A stretch of 64,000 nt of DNA, from the NCBI RefSeq assembly GCF_003131205.1, contig NZ_QFFY01000002.1, positions 395,016 through 459,015 of the forward strand. The letters run 5' to 3'. The position numbers and the translations under genes are program-made. Origin of the DNA: Occallatibacter savannae (GTDB lineage Bacteria; Acidobacteriota; Terriglobia; Terriglobales; Acidobacteriaceae). This document shows positions 35,197-43,281 of the stretch, one piece after another. Below the pieces are notes generated by a model that did no database searches, was not told the DNA's origin, and saw nothing but the letters and a program-made list of their open reading frames with translations. Numbering within the stretch: the first letter of the stretch is position 1; the number at the start of each line of letters is the position of its first letter.

Positions 35197-36557
35197 GCAC
35201 CAGCGGACCCACGCCGGCGGGAGCGCCGCATGTGAGGTCGCTCAACTGTCCCGGCTGCGGCGCCAGCCTGACGGTCCGCTCGTTCGGAAACGCTGTCACG
35301 ATCGTCTGTGAGAGCTGTCATTCCGTGCTAGATGCGCAAGATCCGAGGCTGAGGATCCTGCAGCAGTTTCACGCTTCGACGAGTGAAGATCCACCGCTCA
35401 TACCGCTTGGATCGCGCGGGACTATACGCGGAGTTCTTTATGAAGTAATTGGATTCGAGCGCCGCACGATCCAGGTAGAAGGAATTTCCTATAGCTGGCA
35501 CGAGTATGTGCTGTTCAATCCGACGAAGGGTTTTCGGTACCTAACTGAATTTGAGGGTCACTGGAACGATGTCAGCGTACTGCGTGCTCTGCCGGAGGTA
35601 AGTTCAGGCGGCGCGACACTGAAGTACCTTGGAGAAACCTATCGGCATTTCCAGACGGCCGATGCAGCGACGGCTTTCGTTCTGGGAGAATTTCCTTGGC
35701 AGGTGCGCGTTGGTGAAGTTGCGCGGGTGTCGGACTTCATTTCACCGCCACGGGTTATCTCGAGCGAGGGCAGCGGAAAGGAAGTCACGTGGTCGATCGG
35801 CGAGTACCTTGCCGGGAAGGATATCTGGAAAGCATTCAAGCTTCCGGGACAGGCGCCATCGCCCGTCGGAGTGTACGAGAATCAGCCCTCTCCGATGAGT
35901 TCGAATGTGAAGAGCGTATGGGCTCTGACGGGCGCATTTCTCATCGCTCTGCTGGCGATTGCAGTCGGTGCGTACTGGATCGAGAGCAGCGAGCAGGTCT
36001 TCGAACAAACGTTCGAGTTCAATACCAGCGCTGGAGGCGAAGCCTCATTCGTGACTGATGTGTTTCAACTCAAGGGACGTACAGCGGACGTTGAAGTCAC
36101 GACTAACGCGGGGGTCGATAACGACTGGCTGTATCTGAACTATGCACTCATCGATCAGGACACAGGCCACGCTTACGATTTCGGTCGTGAGGTCAGCTAT
36201 TACCACGGCTACGACTCTGACGGATCATGGTCGGAAGGCGGAACAACGAACACCGTGACGATTCCGAGCGTTCCCCCTGGGAACTACTATCTTCGCATCG
36301 AGCCGGAGAGCGATCCCAATCGGGGGCTCATTCGCTACGGGGTGACTGTGAAGCGCGATGTTCCGCAGGCGAGTTTTTTCGGGCTCGCTGCACTGGCTTT
36401 GCTAATTCCGGCGGGTCTGATCACGTGGCGATCGCTGAATTTTGAGCATCTTCGATGGGCTGAGAGCGACTACGGAACCGCCCCTAATGATGGATCGCTT
36501 CTCAGCAGCGTTGAGAACATTCGAGATTCATTCAAGTCTTCAGGGGAGGAGGACTAA
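35193..36557 (+). CDS. zinc-ribbon DUF4178 protein with membrane-anchored beta domain, 454 aa
   Basis: Starts with GTG 35193 overlapping the previous stop (GTGA) and preceded by GAGGGG. Layout: zinc ribbon (CPGCG and CESCHS, about 19-45), a DUF4178 core (IRGVLYEVIGFERRTIQVEGISYSWHEYVLFNPTKGFRYL), a transmembrane helix near 240-260 (ALTGAFLIALLAIAVGAYWI), a beta-rich segment that would be outside the cytoplasm (DVEVTTNAGVDNDWLYL to YYLRIEPESD) and a second helix near 395-415, then a cytoplasmic tail. It thus links a cytoplasmic zinc-ribbon module to a periplasmic domain. The gene ends on the ATG of the next. Confidence 0.85.
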   Translation: MSTSGPTPAGAPHVRSLNCPGCGASLTVRSFGNAVTIVCESCHSVLDAQDPRLRILQQFHASTSEDPPLIPLGSRGTIRGVLYEVIGFERRTIQVEGISYSWHEYVLFNPTKGFRYLTEFEGHWNDVSVLRALPEVSSGGATLKYLGETYRHFQTADAATAFVLGEFPWQVRVGEVARVSDFISPPRVISSEGSGKEVTWSIGEYLAGKDIWKAFKLPGQAPSPVGVYENQPSPMSSNVKSVWALTGAFLIALLAIAVGAYWIESSEQVFEQTFEFNTSAGGEASFVTDVFQLKGRTADVEVTTNAGVDNDWLYLNYALIDQDTGHAYDFGREVSYYHGYDSDGSWSEGGTTNTVTIPSVPPGNYYLRIEPESDPNRGLIRYGVTVKRDVPQASFFGLAALALLIPAGLITWRSLNFEHLRWAESDYGTAPNDGSLLSSVENIRDSFKSSGEED

Positions 36558-36739
36558 TGCGGAACTTCATCCTGGCTTATGGAGTTTTGGTTCTGATTCT
36601 GGTGTCTTTCGCCGAGTACCGCGGCTGGAGCCTGAACCGCATCGATGAGGTGCGCAATGTTCCGAAGTCCGTGCGCGATAACCCGGGATCATACCGGTCG
36701 GTTTACAGTTCTTACCACCACTACACGGGAGGCAAGTAA
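36557..36739 (+). CDS. conserved small membrane protein of the DUF4178/DUF350 operon, 60 aa
   Basis: One N-terminal membrane helix (FILAYGVLVLILVSFAEY) and a polar tail with NVPKSVRDNPGSYRS and YTGGK. I recall small proteins with a similar S-V-R-x-N-P-G-x-Y-R-S tail next to DUF4178 genes, so the tail is probably functional. It starts at ATG 36557, with GGAGGAGG upstream and one base shared with the preceding stop. The TAATG overlap joins it to DUF350. The role is unknown. Confidence 0.75.
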   Translation: MRNFILAYGVLVLILVSFAEYRGWSLNRIDEVRNVPKSVRDNPGSYRSVYSSYHHYTGGK

Positions 36740-36948
36740 TGATCATCCAAATCAATAATGTGGTGAATGCGATCATCTATGCGGCGATTGGGATTGTAAT
36801 CTTCGCCGGTGCCTTTCTGGTTCTGGACAAACTCACGCCCTACAACTTGTGGAAGGAGATCGTACAGGAGCACAACCTCGCGCTCGCGATTCTGCTGGGC
36901 GCCATGTCTCTCGGACTGTGTGTGATCATCGCGGCGGCCGTTCACTAA
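36739..36948 (+). CDS. DUF350 membrane protein, 69 aa
   Basis: Two transmembrane helices (about 12-30 and 45-67) with the typical DUF350 sequence (NNVVNAIIYAAIGIVIF, LDKLTPYNLWKEIVQEHNLALAILLGAMSLG). DUF350 (YjfL-like) is an inner-membrane family of unknown biochemical function associated with PspA- and polyamine-type operons. This is a single-repeat short form, while many members have two repeats. Start overlaps the previous stop. The next gene begins 1 base after its stop. Confidence 0.85.
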   Translation: MIIQINNVVNAIIYAAIGIVIFAGAFLVLDKLTPYNLWKEIVQEHNLALAILLGAMSLGLCVIIAAAVH

Positions 36949-36949
36949 A

Positions 36950-38446
36950 GTGGGGATCCTTCTTTTCATCACTGTTCTTTTGATCGCCGCGTGCGGGCTG
37001 ATTTACGAGCTCGTGGCAGGAACGCTTGCCAGTTATCTGCTGGGCGACAGCGTGCTGCAGTTTTCGACGATCATAGGCTGTTATCTGTTTGCAATGGGTA
37101 TCGGGAGCGCGCTCTCACGCTACATCGATCGCGGACTCGCATATCGATTTGTATGGATTGAGCTGCTTCTAGGGGTTGTCGGCGGCTTTTCTTCGGCGCT
37201 CCTCTTCCTGGCCTTCGCCTACTCGCAGGGGTTTCAGTTCTTGATGTACGCGCTTGTGATTGTGATCGGCGTACTTGTCGGGCTTGAGATCCCGTTGCTG
37301 ATGAGGATCATTCGCGACCGGTATCACTTTCGAGATGTGGTCGCGCATGTGCTGACCTTCGATTATCTGGGCGCGTTGGGAGCTTCGCTGCTGTTTCCAA
37401 TTCTTCTGGTGCCGCATCTGGGTCTGGTTCGTTCGGCAATGCTGTTCGGCATTCTGAACGCGGGTGTCGCACTGTGGAGCACGTGGATCTTCGCGAATCA
37501 GCTAGCGAGGACGGCGGTGCTGCGCGGCTTCTGCCTCGTGGTGCTCGCCGCGCTGTGTACTGGGCTTGTCGAGGCGAAGCGCATCACGCAGGCGGCGGAA
37601 GACAACATCTATGCGGACGAGATCATCTTTGCGCGGGATACACATTATCAGCACATCGTTCTAACGCGCTTCAAGGACGATATCCGGCTGTTTCTGAACA
37701 GTCACCTTCAGTTCAGCTCGCGCGACGAGTATCGGTATCACGAAGCGCTGATCCATCCTGGGCTGTCAGCCATTGCAGCACCGCGCCGCGTGCTTGTGCT
37801 GGGCGGCGGAGACGGGCTGGCTGTCCGGGAGATCTTGAAGTATCCGCAGGTGGAGAGCGTGACGCTCGTCGATCTCGATCCGGAGATGACGCGCCTTTTT
37901 ACGACCAATCCGATGCTGACAGGGCTCAATCATCAGTCGTTTCTCTCTCCGAAGGTCCATGTCATCAATGCTGACGCATTTCCGTGGGTAGAGTCGAACA
38001 CCGACAGCTTCGACTTCATCGTGATCGACTTTCCTGATCCTACGAACTACTCGCTCGGCAAGCTCTACACAACAGCGTTCTACAAGGCGGTAGCTCGTCA
38101 TCTCAGTGAACAGGGATTGATGGTCGTCCAGAGCACGTCACCGATGTTTGCGCGCGACTCGTACTGGTGTATCGCTGAAACGATCAAGCAAGCAGGGATG
38201 TTGATCAACCCCTACCACGTGTACGTTCCGTCGTTTGGTGAGTGGGGGTTTGTACTTGCGGGGCACCACGAATACCGGACGCCTACCTCATTACCGCCCG
38301 GCCTGCGCTTCGTGAACGTCAAGGATATGCCTGCACTCTTTCAGTTTCCGCCGGACATGGCGCCGATGTCGATGCCTCCAAATCGCCTGAACGATCAGGT
38401 TCTGGTCCATCTGTACGACCAGGACTGGAAAGATATAAGCCATTGA
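36950..38446 (+). CDS. membrane-anchored spermidine synthase-like aminopropyltransferase, 498 aa
   Basis: Residues of about 1-215 hold seven predicted membrane helices; the rest is a spermidine-synthase fold. Visible motifs are G285-G-G-D-G289 (AdoMet/dcAdoMet-binding loop), LVDLDPEM, NADAF and DFPDPTNYSLGKLYT, which holds the expected catalytic-loop Asp. With the SpeD gene of the same operon it could transfer aminopropyl groups to an amine, perhaps a membrane-bound or lipid-linked acceptor given the anchor. Spermidine itself as product is unproven. GTG 36950 is the only sensible start. The next gene overlaps its stop (TTGA). Confidence 0.85.
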   Translation: MGILLFITVLLIAACGLIYELVAGTLASYLLGDSVLQFSTIIGCYLFAMGIGSALSRYIDRGLAYRFVWIELLLGVVGGFSSALLFLAFAYSQGFQFLMYALVIVIGVLVGLEIPLLMRIIRDRYHFRDVVAHVLTFDYLGALGASLLFPILLVPHLGLVRSAMLFGILNAGVALWSTWIFANQLARTAVLRGFCLVVLAALCTGLVEAKRITQAAEDNIYADEIIFARDTHYQHIVLTRFKDDIRLFLNSHLQFSSRDEYRYHEALIHPGLSAIAAPRRVLVLGGGDGLAVREILKYPQVESVTLVDLDPEMTRLFTTNPMLTGLNHQSFLSPKVHVINADAFPWVESNTDSFDFIVIDFPDPTNYSLGKLYTTAFYKAVARHLSEQGLMVVQSTSPMFARDSYWCIAETIKQAGMLINPYHVYVPSFGEWGFVLAGHHEYRTPTSLPPGLRFVNVKDMPALFQFPPDMAPMSMPPNRLNDQVLVHLYDQDWKDISH

Positions 38447-39969
38447 CGGTTTCGAGGCGTTCTTTCATTCAGAGAGCGGGATTTTCGATTGTGGGGCTCG
38501 CGGCAAAGAGCGAGCCGCAGATTGCGGGCGGCTTCGTGAATGAGTCGTTCACGCAGGGGCATCTGCTGCGCGACCGGGCTGCCTTTGCTGCTGCCAACCG
38601 TGTAGAGAAGATTCCAATTGTGATTGTCGGCGGCGGAATCGCTGGCCTAAGCGCGGCGTGGCGTCTGCACAAGAGCGGCTTCAGGGATTTCGTTCTTCTC
38701 GAGATGTGCGATCAGGCAGGTGGGAACTCACGGTGGGGCGAAAACGAGATTACACGCTATCCGTGGGCTGCGCATTATGTTCCGGTACCCGGTCGGAAGG
38801 CGATCTATGTCCGCGAGTTGTTCGAAGATCTGGGAGTGCTGAAGGACGGAAAATGGGATGAGCGCTATCTGTGCTTTACGCCGCAGGAGCGGCTCTTTCT
38901 TTATGGTCGCTGGCAAGAGGGAATTGAGCCGGCGATCGGATTGACGCGGAGTGATCGCGATGAGTTTCGACGGCTTGAGGAACAGATTGGAGCCTTTCGA
39001 GCGACCAGCAGATTCACCGTGCCGATGGAGGTGGGTTTCTCGCAGGAGAGCGCAAATCTGGACCGGATATCGTTCGCAGACTGGCTGAGCGAGCACCGCA
39101 TGAATTCGCGTGTTCTTCGCTGGTATTTGAACTATTGCTGCCGCGATGATTATGGTGCGACGCTTGACCAAACATCGGCGTGGGCGGGGATACAGTATTT
39201 CGCATCGCGGGAGCCAGAAGAAAAGGGACCGCTTACGTGGCCGGAAGGAAACGGGTGGATCGTACAGAGGTTGATGGAACGAATTGGGAGCTTTGTGCGA
39301 ACAGGCCGGATGGTGCACAGGATCGTGCAATCTGGATCAGGGTTGAAGGTTTATGCGGGAGATGCGGAGTACCACGCAGATTTCGTTATCTACGCTGCGC
39401 CGACGTTTCTCGCGCCCTATCTCGTCGAAGGCATGATGCCGCTGAAAACTTTTGAGTACTCACCTTGGCTGACAGCTAACTTGACACTCGATCGTTTACC
39501 GAAGAACTACGGCAGCGATCCTACCTGGGACAGCGTCTTCATGGATTCACCAACACTTGGGTACGTGGATGCGACGCATCAGACCTTGCGAACACATGTG
39601 GACCGGACGGTGTGGACCTTCTACTGGGCGCTGGCGGAAGGGCCTGCATCTCAGAACAGGCGGATGCTGCTGAGCGGCAACTGGGGTTATTGGAAGGATG
39701 CAATCCTTCACGATCTCGAACGTGTACACCCGGATATACGCCAGTGCGTCTCACGTATGGACTTAATGCGGATGGGGCACGCGATGGCTCGGCCTTCCGT
39801 GGGAGCCGTGACATCGCCGGAACGAAGGAGCCTGGCGAAGCTGCACGGCAACCTGCTTTTCGCCAATTCCGACCTGAGTGGCTTCTCCATATTCGAGGAG
39901 GCCCAGTACCGCGGTGTGGTAGCGGCGGAGCACGCCCTGGCTCGAGTTTCCGGATCGAAGCGCGGTTAG
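38443..39969 (+). CDS. Tat-exported FAD-dependent amine oxidase-like protein, 508 aa
   Basis: Start is a TTG overlapping the previous stop; it gives SRRSFIQRAGF, a twin-arginine signal. The FAD Rossmann motif is VIVGGGIAGLSAAWRLHKSG with LLEM at the second strand end and GGNSRWGEN next, as in flavin monoamine/polyamine oxidases and phytoene desaturase-like enzymes. A C-terminal FAD-contact segment is seen at NLLFANSDLSGFSIFEEAQYRG. Export by Tat would place a folded flavoenzyme outside the inner membrane. In the operon it may oxidise the polyamine product made by SpeD and the synthase; substrate unproven. Frames starting upstream run through the synthase gene and are rejected. Confidence 0.85.
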   Translation: MTVSRRSFIQRAGFSIVGLAAKSEPQIAGGFVNESFTQGHLLRDRAAFAAANRVEKIPIVIVGGGIAGLSAAWRLHKSGFRDFVLLEMCDQAGGNSRWGENEITRYPWAAHYVPVPGRKAIYVRELFEDLGVLKDGKWDERYLCFTPQERLFLYGRWQEGIEPAIGLTRSDRDEFRRLEEQIGAFRATSRFTVPMEVGFSQESANLDRISFADWLSEHRMNSRVLRWYLNYCCRDDYGATLDQTSAWAGIQYFASREPEEKGPLTWPEGNGWIVQRLMERIGSFVRTGRMVHRIVQSGSGLKVYAGDAEYHADFVIYAAPTFLAPYLVEGMMPLKTFEYSPWLTANLTLDRLPKNYGSDPTWDSVFMDSPTLGYVDATHQTLRTHVDRTVWTFYWALAEGPASQNRRMLLSGNWGYWKDAILHDLERVHPDIRQCVSRMDLMRMGHAMARPSVGAVTSPERRSLAKLHGNLLFANSDLSGFSIFEEAQYRGVVAAEHALARVSGSKRG

Positions 39970-40060
39970 ATCGTCATTCCGATAATTTCTTAGATAAAGC
40001 GATTTATTCGCTTGTGCATTCCTTCTCGCATTTGTATAGTCGTCTGTTCGAGGAAAGACG

Positions 40061-41503
40061 ATGTCCAGAATCAATCCGTATGTTGTGCTTCTGACGTTGA
40101 TCGCCACTCTGGGCGGTCTGCTGTTCGGCTATGACACTGCAGTCATTAATGGTGCGGTAGGCAGCCTGAAGGCGTATTTCGTAGATCCCAGGTTTTCGGA
40201 TCTGGCGAACCCGGCACAGGCGAACGCCGCGAACTCGCTTCTTGGCTTTGTGGTATCGAGTGCCTTGATCGGCTGCATCATCGGAGGGCTTATCGGGGGA
40301 TGGGTCAGCACCAATATCGGACGTAAAAGAGGCTTGATTATTGCAGCGCTGCTCTTCCTTCTCTCGGCTCTGGGAGCCTCCGCGCCGGAGTTTCCTTTTG
40401 CGGCAATCGGTCACGGCGGTCCAGGATACATGACTAACTTCGTGTTCTACCGGATTCTCGGTGGAATCGGGGTGGGACTAGCCTCGATGCTCTCTCCCAT
40501 GTATATCGCTGAGATTGCTCCACCCAAAGTCCGCGGAAACCTGGTTGCCTGGAATCAGTTCGCCATCATCTTCGGGATGTTGGTGATCTATTTCGTGAAC
40601 TATGGCATTTCGAGGGCGGGCAGCGGCGACGCCTGGCTGAACTCGATCGGCTGGCGTTACATGTTTCTCTCGGGCGCGATCCCGGCTGGCCTCTTTCTGC
40701 TTCTGCTCTTCTTTGTGCCTGAAACGCCCCGTTATCTCATGCTGCGAGGGAACGAGAGCGGAGCGCGTGCAGTGCTCGCGAAGCTCGTGACTAAAGAGGA
40801 GAGCGAAAAGGAGCTTTCTGAAATTCGAGCTTCGCTGAGCGAACATCACTCCGGACAGATGTTCTCGTTCGGCGCACTCGTGATCTTTATCGGCTTGATG
40901 CTTTCGATGTTCCAACAGTTCGTGGGGATCAATGTGGTTCTCTATTATGCAACTGACATCTTTCAGGGCATGGGAATGACAACAAATGCATCCCTCCTGC
41001 AAACGATCATCGTAGGCGCGGTGAATCTGACTTTCACGGTGGTTGCGATTCTCACGGTCGATCGATTCGGTCGGCGGCCTTTACAGATTGTGGGTGCTTT
41101 GATCATGGCGGTGAGCATGGTGTCGCTTGGCTCCGCATTCTGGCTCGGTGGCAAGGGGATGCTCGCCCTTGTCAGCATGCTGGTATATACGGCAGGTTTT
41201 GCGGTTTCGTGGGGACCGGTAACCTGGGTGTTGCTAAGCGAGATATTCCCGAATCAGATTCGTGGCAAAGCGATGGCCCTGGCTGTGGCTGCCCAGTGGG
41301 TTGCGAATTATCTCGTCAGCTGGAGCTTTCCGATCCTCGACAAGAATCCGTACCTTGTCGAGCACTTCCACCATGGGTTTGCCTATTGGATCTACGGTGT
41401 GATGGGGGTGATCGCCGCATTATTCATGTGGCGAATGGTTCCGGAGACAAAGGGGCGGACGCTGGAACAGATGGAAGCGTTGTGGCGGGATCATCGCATT
41501 TAG
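40061..41503 (+). CDS. MFS sugar porter, XylE-like sugar:proton symporter, 480 aa
   Basis: Twelve membrane helices with sugar-porter signatures: GYDTAVINGA in helix 1, the loop-2 motif GGWVSTNIGRKRG, the PETPRYL motif after helix 6, QQFVGINVVLYYA in helix 7, DRFGRRPL, and PETKGRTLEQME at the end. These residues match D-xylose/glucose/arabinose proton symporters. A long periplasmic insert between helices 1 and 2 is typical of XylE. ATG 40061 has GAGGAAAG upstream. Xylose uptake is supported by the GH31 alpha-xylosidase gene 1.8 kb downstream. Confidence 0.9.
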   Translation: MSRINPYVVLLTLIATLGGLLFGYDTAVINGAVGSLKAYFVDPRFSDLANPAQANAANSLLGFVVSSALIGCIIGGLIGGWVSTNIGRKRGLIIAALLFLLSALGASAPEFPFAAIGHGGPGYMTNFVFYRILGGIGVGLASMLSPMYIAEIAPPKVRGNLVAWNQFAIIFGMLVIYFVNYGISRAGSGDAWLNSIGWRYMFLSGAIPAGLFLLLLFFVPETPRYLMLRGNESGARAVLAKLVTKEESEKELSEIRASLSEHHSGQMFSFGALVIFIGLMLSMFQQFVGINVVLYYATDIFQGMGMTTNASLLQTIIVGAVNLTFTVVAILTVDRFGRRPLQIVGALIMAVSMVSLGSAFWLGGKGMLALVSMLVYTAGFAVSWGPVTWVLLSEIFPNQIRGKAMALAVAAQWVANYLVSWSFPILDKNPYLVEHFHHGFAYWIYGVMGVIAALFMWRMVPETKGRTLEQMEALWRDHRI

Positions 41504-41532
41504 GCAAACGCGCTGCTGTTGAATGGCAGACG

Positions 41533-41563
41533 ACACGAGCCGCTCATTGTGAGCGGCTTGTGT
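41533..41563 (+). terminator. terminator-like hairpin between convergent genes
   Basis: A 13-bp stem with one G-T pair, ACACGAGCCGCTC with GAGCGGCTTGTGT, encloses a 5-base loop. It lies 30 bases after the transporter stop and overlaps the last codons of the convergent minus-strand gene, so it may end transcription from either side. The T tail is weak. Confidence 0.55.
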
Positions 41564-42566
41564 TGCCTTTGCGGCTTGATTGCTGAATTTCTGCGCCGAG
41601 CAACTCGTATTGATCTGAGGCAATATAGTCCACGCCAACGGCGATTGCGGCCTGCCAGCGTTTGCGAGCGGCAGCGAGGTCTCCGAAGTTGTAGGTGTGG
41701 AACCAGCCGTGGCAGCTGAGCTCATCTTCATCTGCGCCGTCGAGCGTGTAGAAGCGGATCCAAAGACCGTTGGAGTGGGCGCGTTCTACAAGCGCCCGGA
41801 GCCGGCGCATCTTGTCGGGAGTCCAGTCTCCTGCGTGCTGCTGTCCCCCGGACTCAACGACGCGCCAGGGATTGTTCCACCAGCGGCGGTAGTTCGTGGC
41901 CTTCTCGGAGTCGATCTCCTCGGGAGCGGCATGGTAGTGCTTGTCAACGGTGTGCACCGCTCCGAAGGCGAGGACGGGATCGTCGGGACCGAGGTGGTCG
42001 TAAAAGATTGCCTGCTGAGCGTCTGATTCACCCGTGAGAACGAGGATTGGGCGGACAACGAGAGGCTGAACGGTGTCACTACTGTTTCCTTTCGGCGCCT
42101 CGGTGATCCACGAGCGATATTTCAGAAGAAGCACCCGGATAGCGGCGAGGTGGTCGGGGTTGTCATCTTTGAAATCGAGGTTCAACGTTATGAGTGGCCA
42201 GCTGCGGTGGTCGTCCGCGCGTAAAGCCTGCTCAACAACTGGCCGTACACGATCAAAGAAGTAGTGCTCTATAGTCGGTTCACGGCCGGTGATCGGATCG
42301 CCGTGTGTGACGACGGACCAGCTGCGGCCGCTCTTTCGATCGGTGTACCAGGCAAGGTCCTGCTCAATAGCTACAGGCGTGCCTGCGGAGAGAGCGCGAT
42401 CGATACGGTCATTCCACCATTCGCCATAGGGATAACAATTGTGCGCGTCCATAACAGAGCGTGCTCCGGGGATGGCGGCGCTGGAGTTCTGTTGGGAGTG
42501 CACGCCAGGCAGGCAGATGATTGCGAACCCCAAGATCAGGATGAAGCGGCGCCCGGGAACCCTCAC
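41544..42566 (-). CDS. exported PI-PLC/GDPD-like phosphodiesterase superfamily protein, 340 aa
   Basis: A signal peptide (FILILGFAIICLPGVHS) precedes a TIM-barrel type domain resembling the phosphatidylinositol-specific phospholipase C/glycerophosphodiester phosphodiesterase superfamily: MDAHNCYPY near the N-terminus, VAIEQDLAW (Glu-x-Asp), WPLITLNLDFKDD, and a C-terminal YIASDQYELLG. Substrate unknown. Start is GTG 42566, chosen because GAGGT lies five bases upstream. Periplasmic or secreted. Confidence 0.75.
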   Translation of the reverse strand: MRVPGRRFILILGFAIICLPGVHSQQNSSAAIPGARSVMDAHNCYPYGEWWNDRIDRALSAGTPVAIEQDLAWYTDRKSGRSWSVVTHGDPITGREPTIEHYFFDRVRPVVEQALRADDHRSWPLITLNLDFKDDNPDHLAAIRVLLLKYRSWITEAPKGNSSDTVQPLVVRPILVLTGESDAQQAIFYDHLGPDDPVLAFGAVHTVDKHYHAAPEEIDSEKATNYRRWWNNPWRVVESGGQQHAGDWTPDKMRRLRALVERAHSNGLWIRFYTLDGADEDELSCHGWFHTYNFGDLAAARKRWQAAIAVGVDYIASDQYELLGAEIQQSSRKGNTSRSQ

Positions 42567-42679
42567 ATTGACCTCATACGGATGCGACTGACGGGGAAAA
42601 GCAAACCTGAATGTGATCCTACACCGGTATCTGACGATTCGATTCGGCCGGAACGAAGCATTAAGCTCAAGAGATCGAC

Positions 42680-43258
42680 ATGCACCGACTCATCCTTGCT
42701 TCCGCCTCGCCACGCCGCCGCGAACTTCTAAAACAGGCGGGGTTCAAGTTCGAAGTGCAACCCGCCCACATCAATGAAGATCTGCATGCGGACGAGGATC
42801 CGATCGGCTATGTCGTTCGTCTTGCCCGGGAAAAGGCGGAAGCCGTTTACGCACAGATGCGAGATCCGGAAGCGGTTGTTCTGGGAGCCGATACCACTGT
42901 GACACTGGATGGGCACATTCTCGCAAAGCCACAGGATGCGGCTGATGCCGCCAGGATGCTTCGGTTGCTCTCAGGCAGGACTCATCGCGTGATTACCGGA
43001 GTCGGAATCACTTCCAGATTAGGTGTAGAGGTCGCAGCCGAGGTCACGGGAGTCCAGTTCCTGACTCTAGGCGATGAAGAGATTGCCGCTTACGTAGCAA
43101 CAGACGAGCCGATGGACAAGGCCGGAGCTTATGGGATTCAGGGCTATGCGGCAAAGTGGATCCCCCGTATTGAGGGCTGCTACTTCAACGTAGTGGGTCT
43201 GCCGCTGGCGACAGTATCGACGATGCTGGAGCCGCACCGCTTGAGGAAGAATCAGTAG
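42680..43258 (+). CDS. maf: Maf-type nucleoside triphosphate pyrophosphatase
   Basis: Maf proteins hydrolyse non-canonical or pyrimidine nucleoside triphosphates (dTTP/UTP for YhdE-type) and have been linked to septum control. Motifs seen: ASASPRRRELL at the N-terminus, the GADTTV substrate loop, KPQDAADAARML, the SGRTHRVITGV strand and MDKAGAYGIQGYAAKWI. The 192-residue length is normal. Start at ATG 42680; the binding site is weak. Cytoplasmic. It stands alone between divergent and convergent neighbours. Confidence 0.93.
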   Translation: MHRLILASASPRRRELLKQAGFKFEVQPAHINEDLHADEDPIGYVVRLAREKAEAVYAQMRDPEAVVLGADTTVTLDGHILAKPQDAADAARMLRLLSGRTHRVITGVGITSRLGVEVAAEVTGVQFLTLGDEEIAAYVATDEPMDKAGAYGIQGYAAKWIPRIEGCYFNVVGLPLATVSTMLEPHRLRKNQ

Positions 43259-43281
43259 AAGCACAGAACCTAGCCTTGAGT

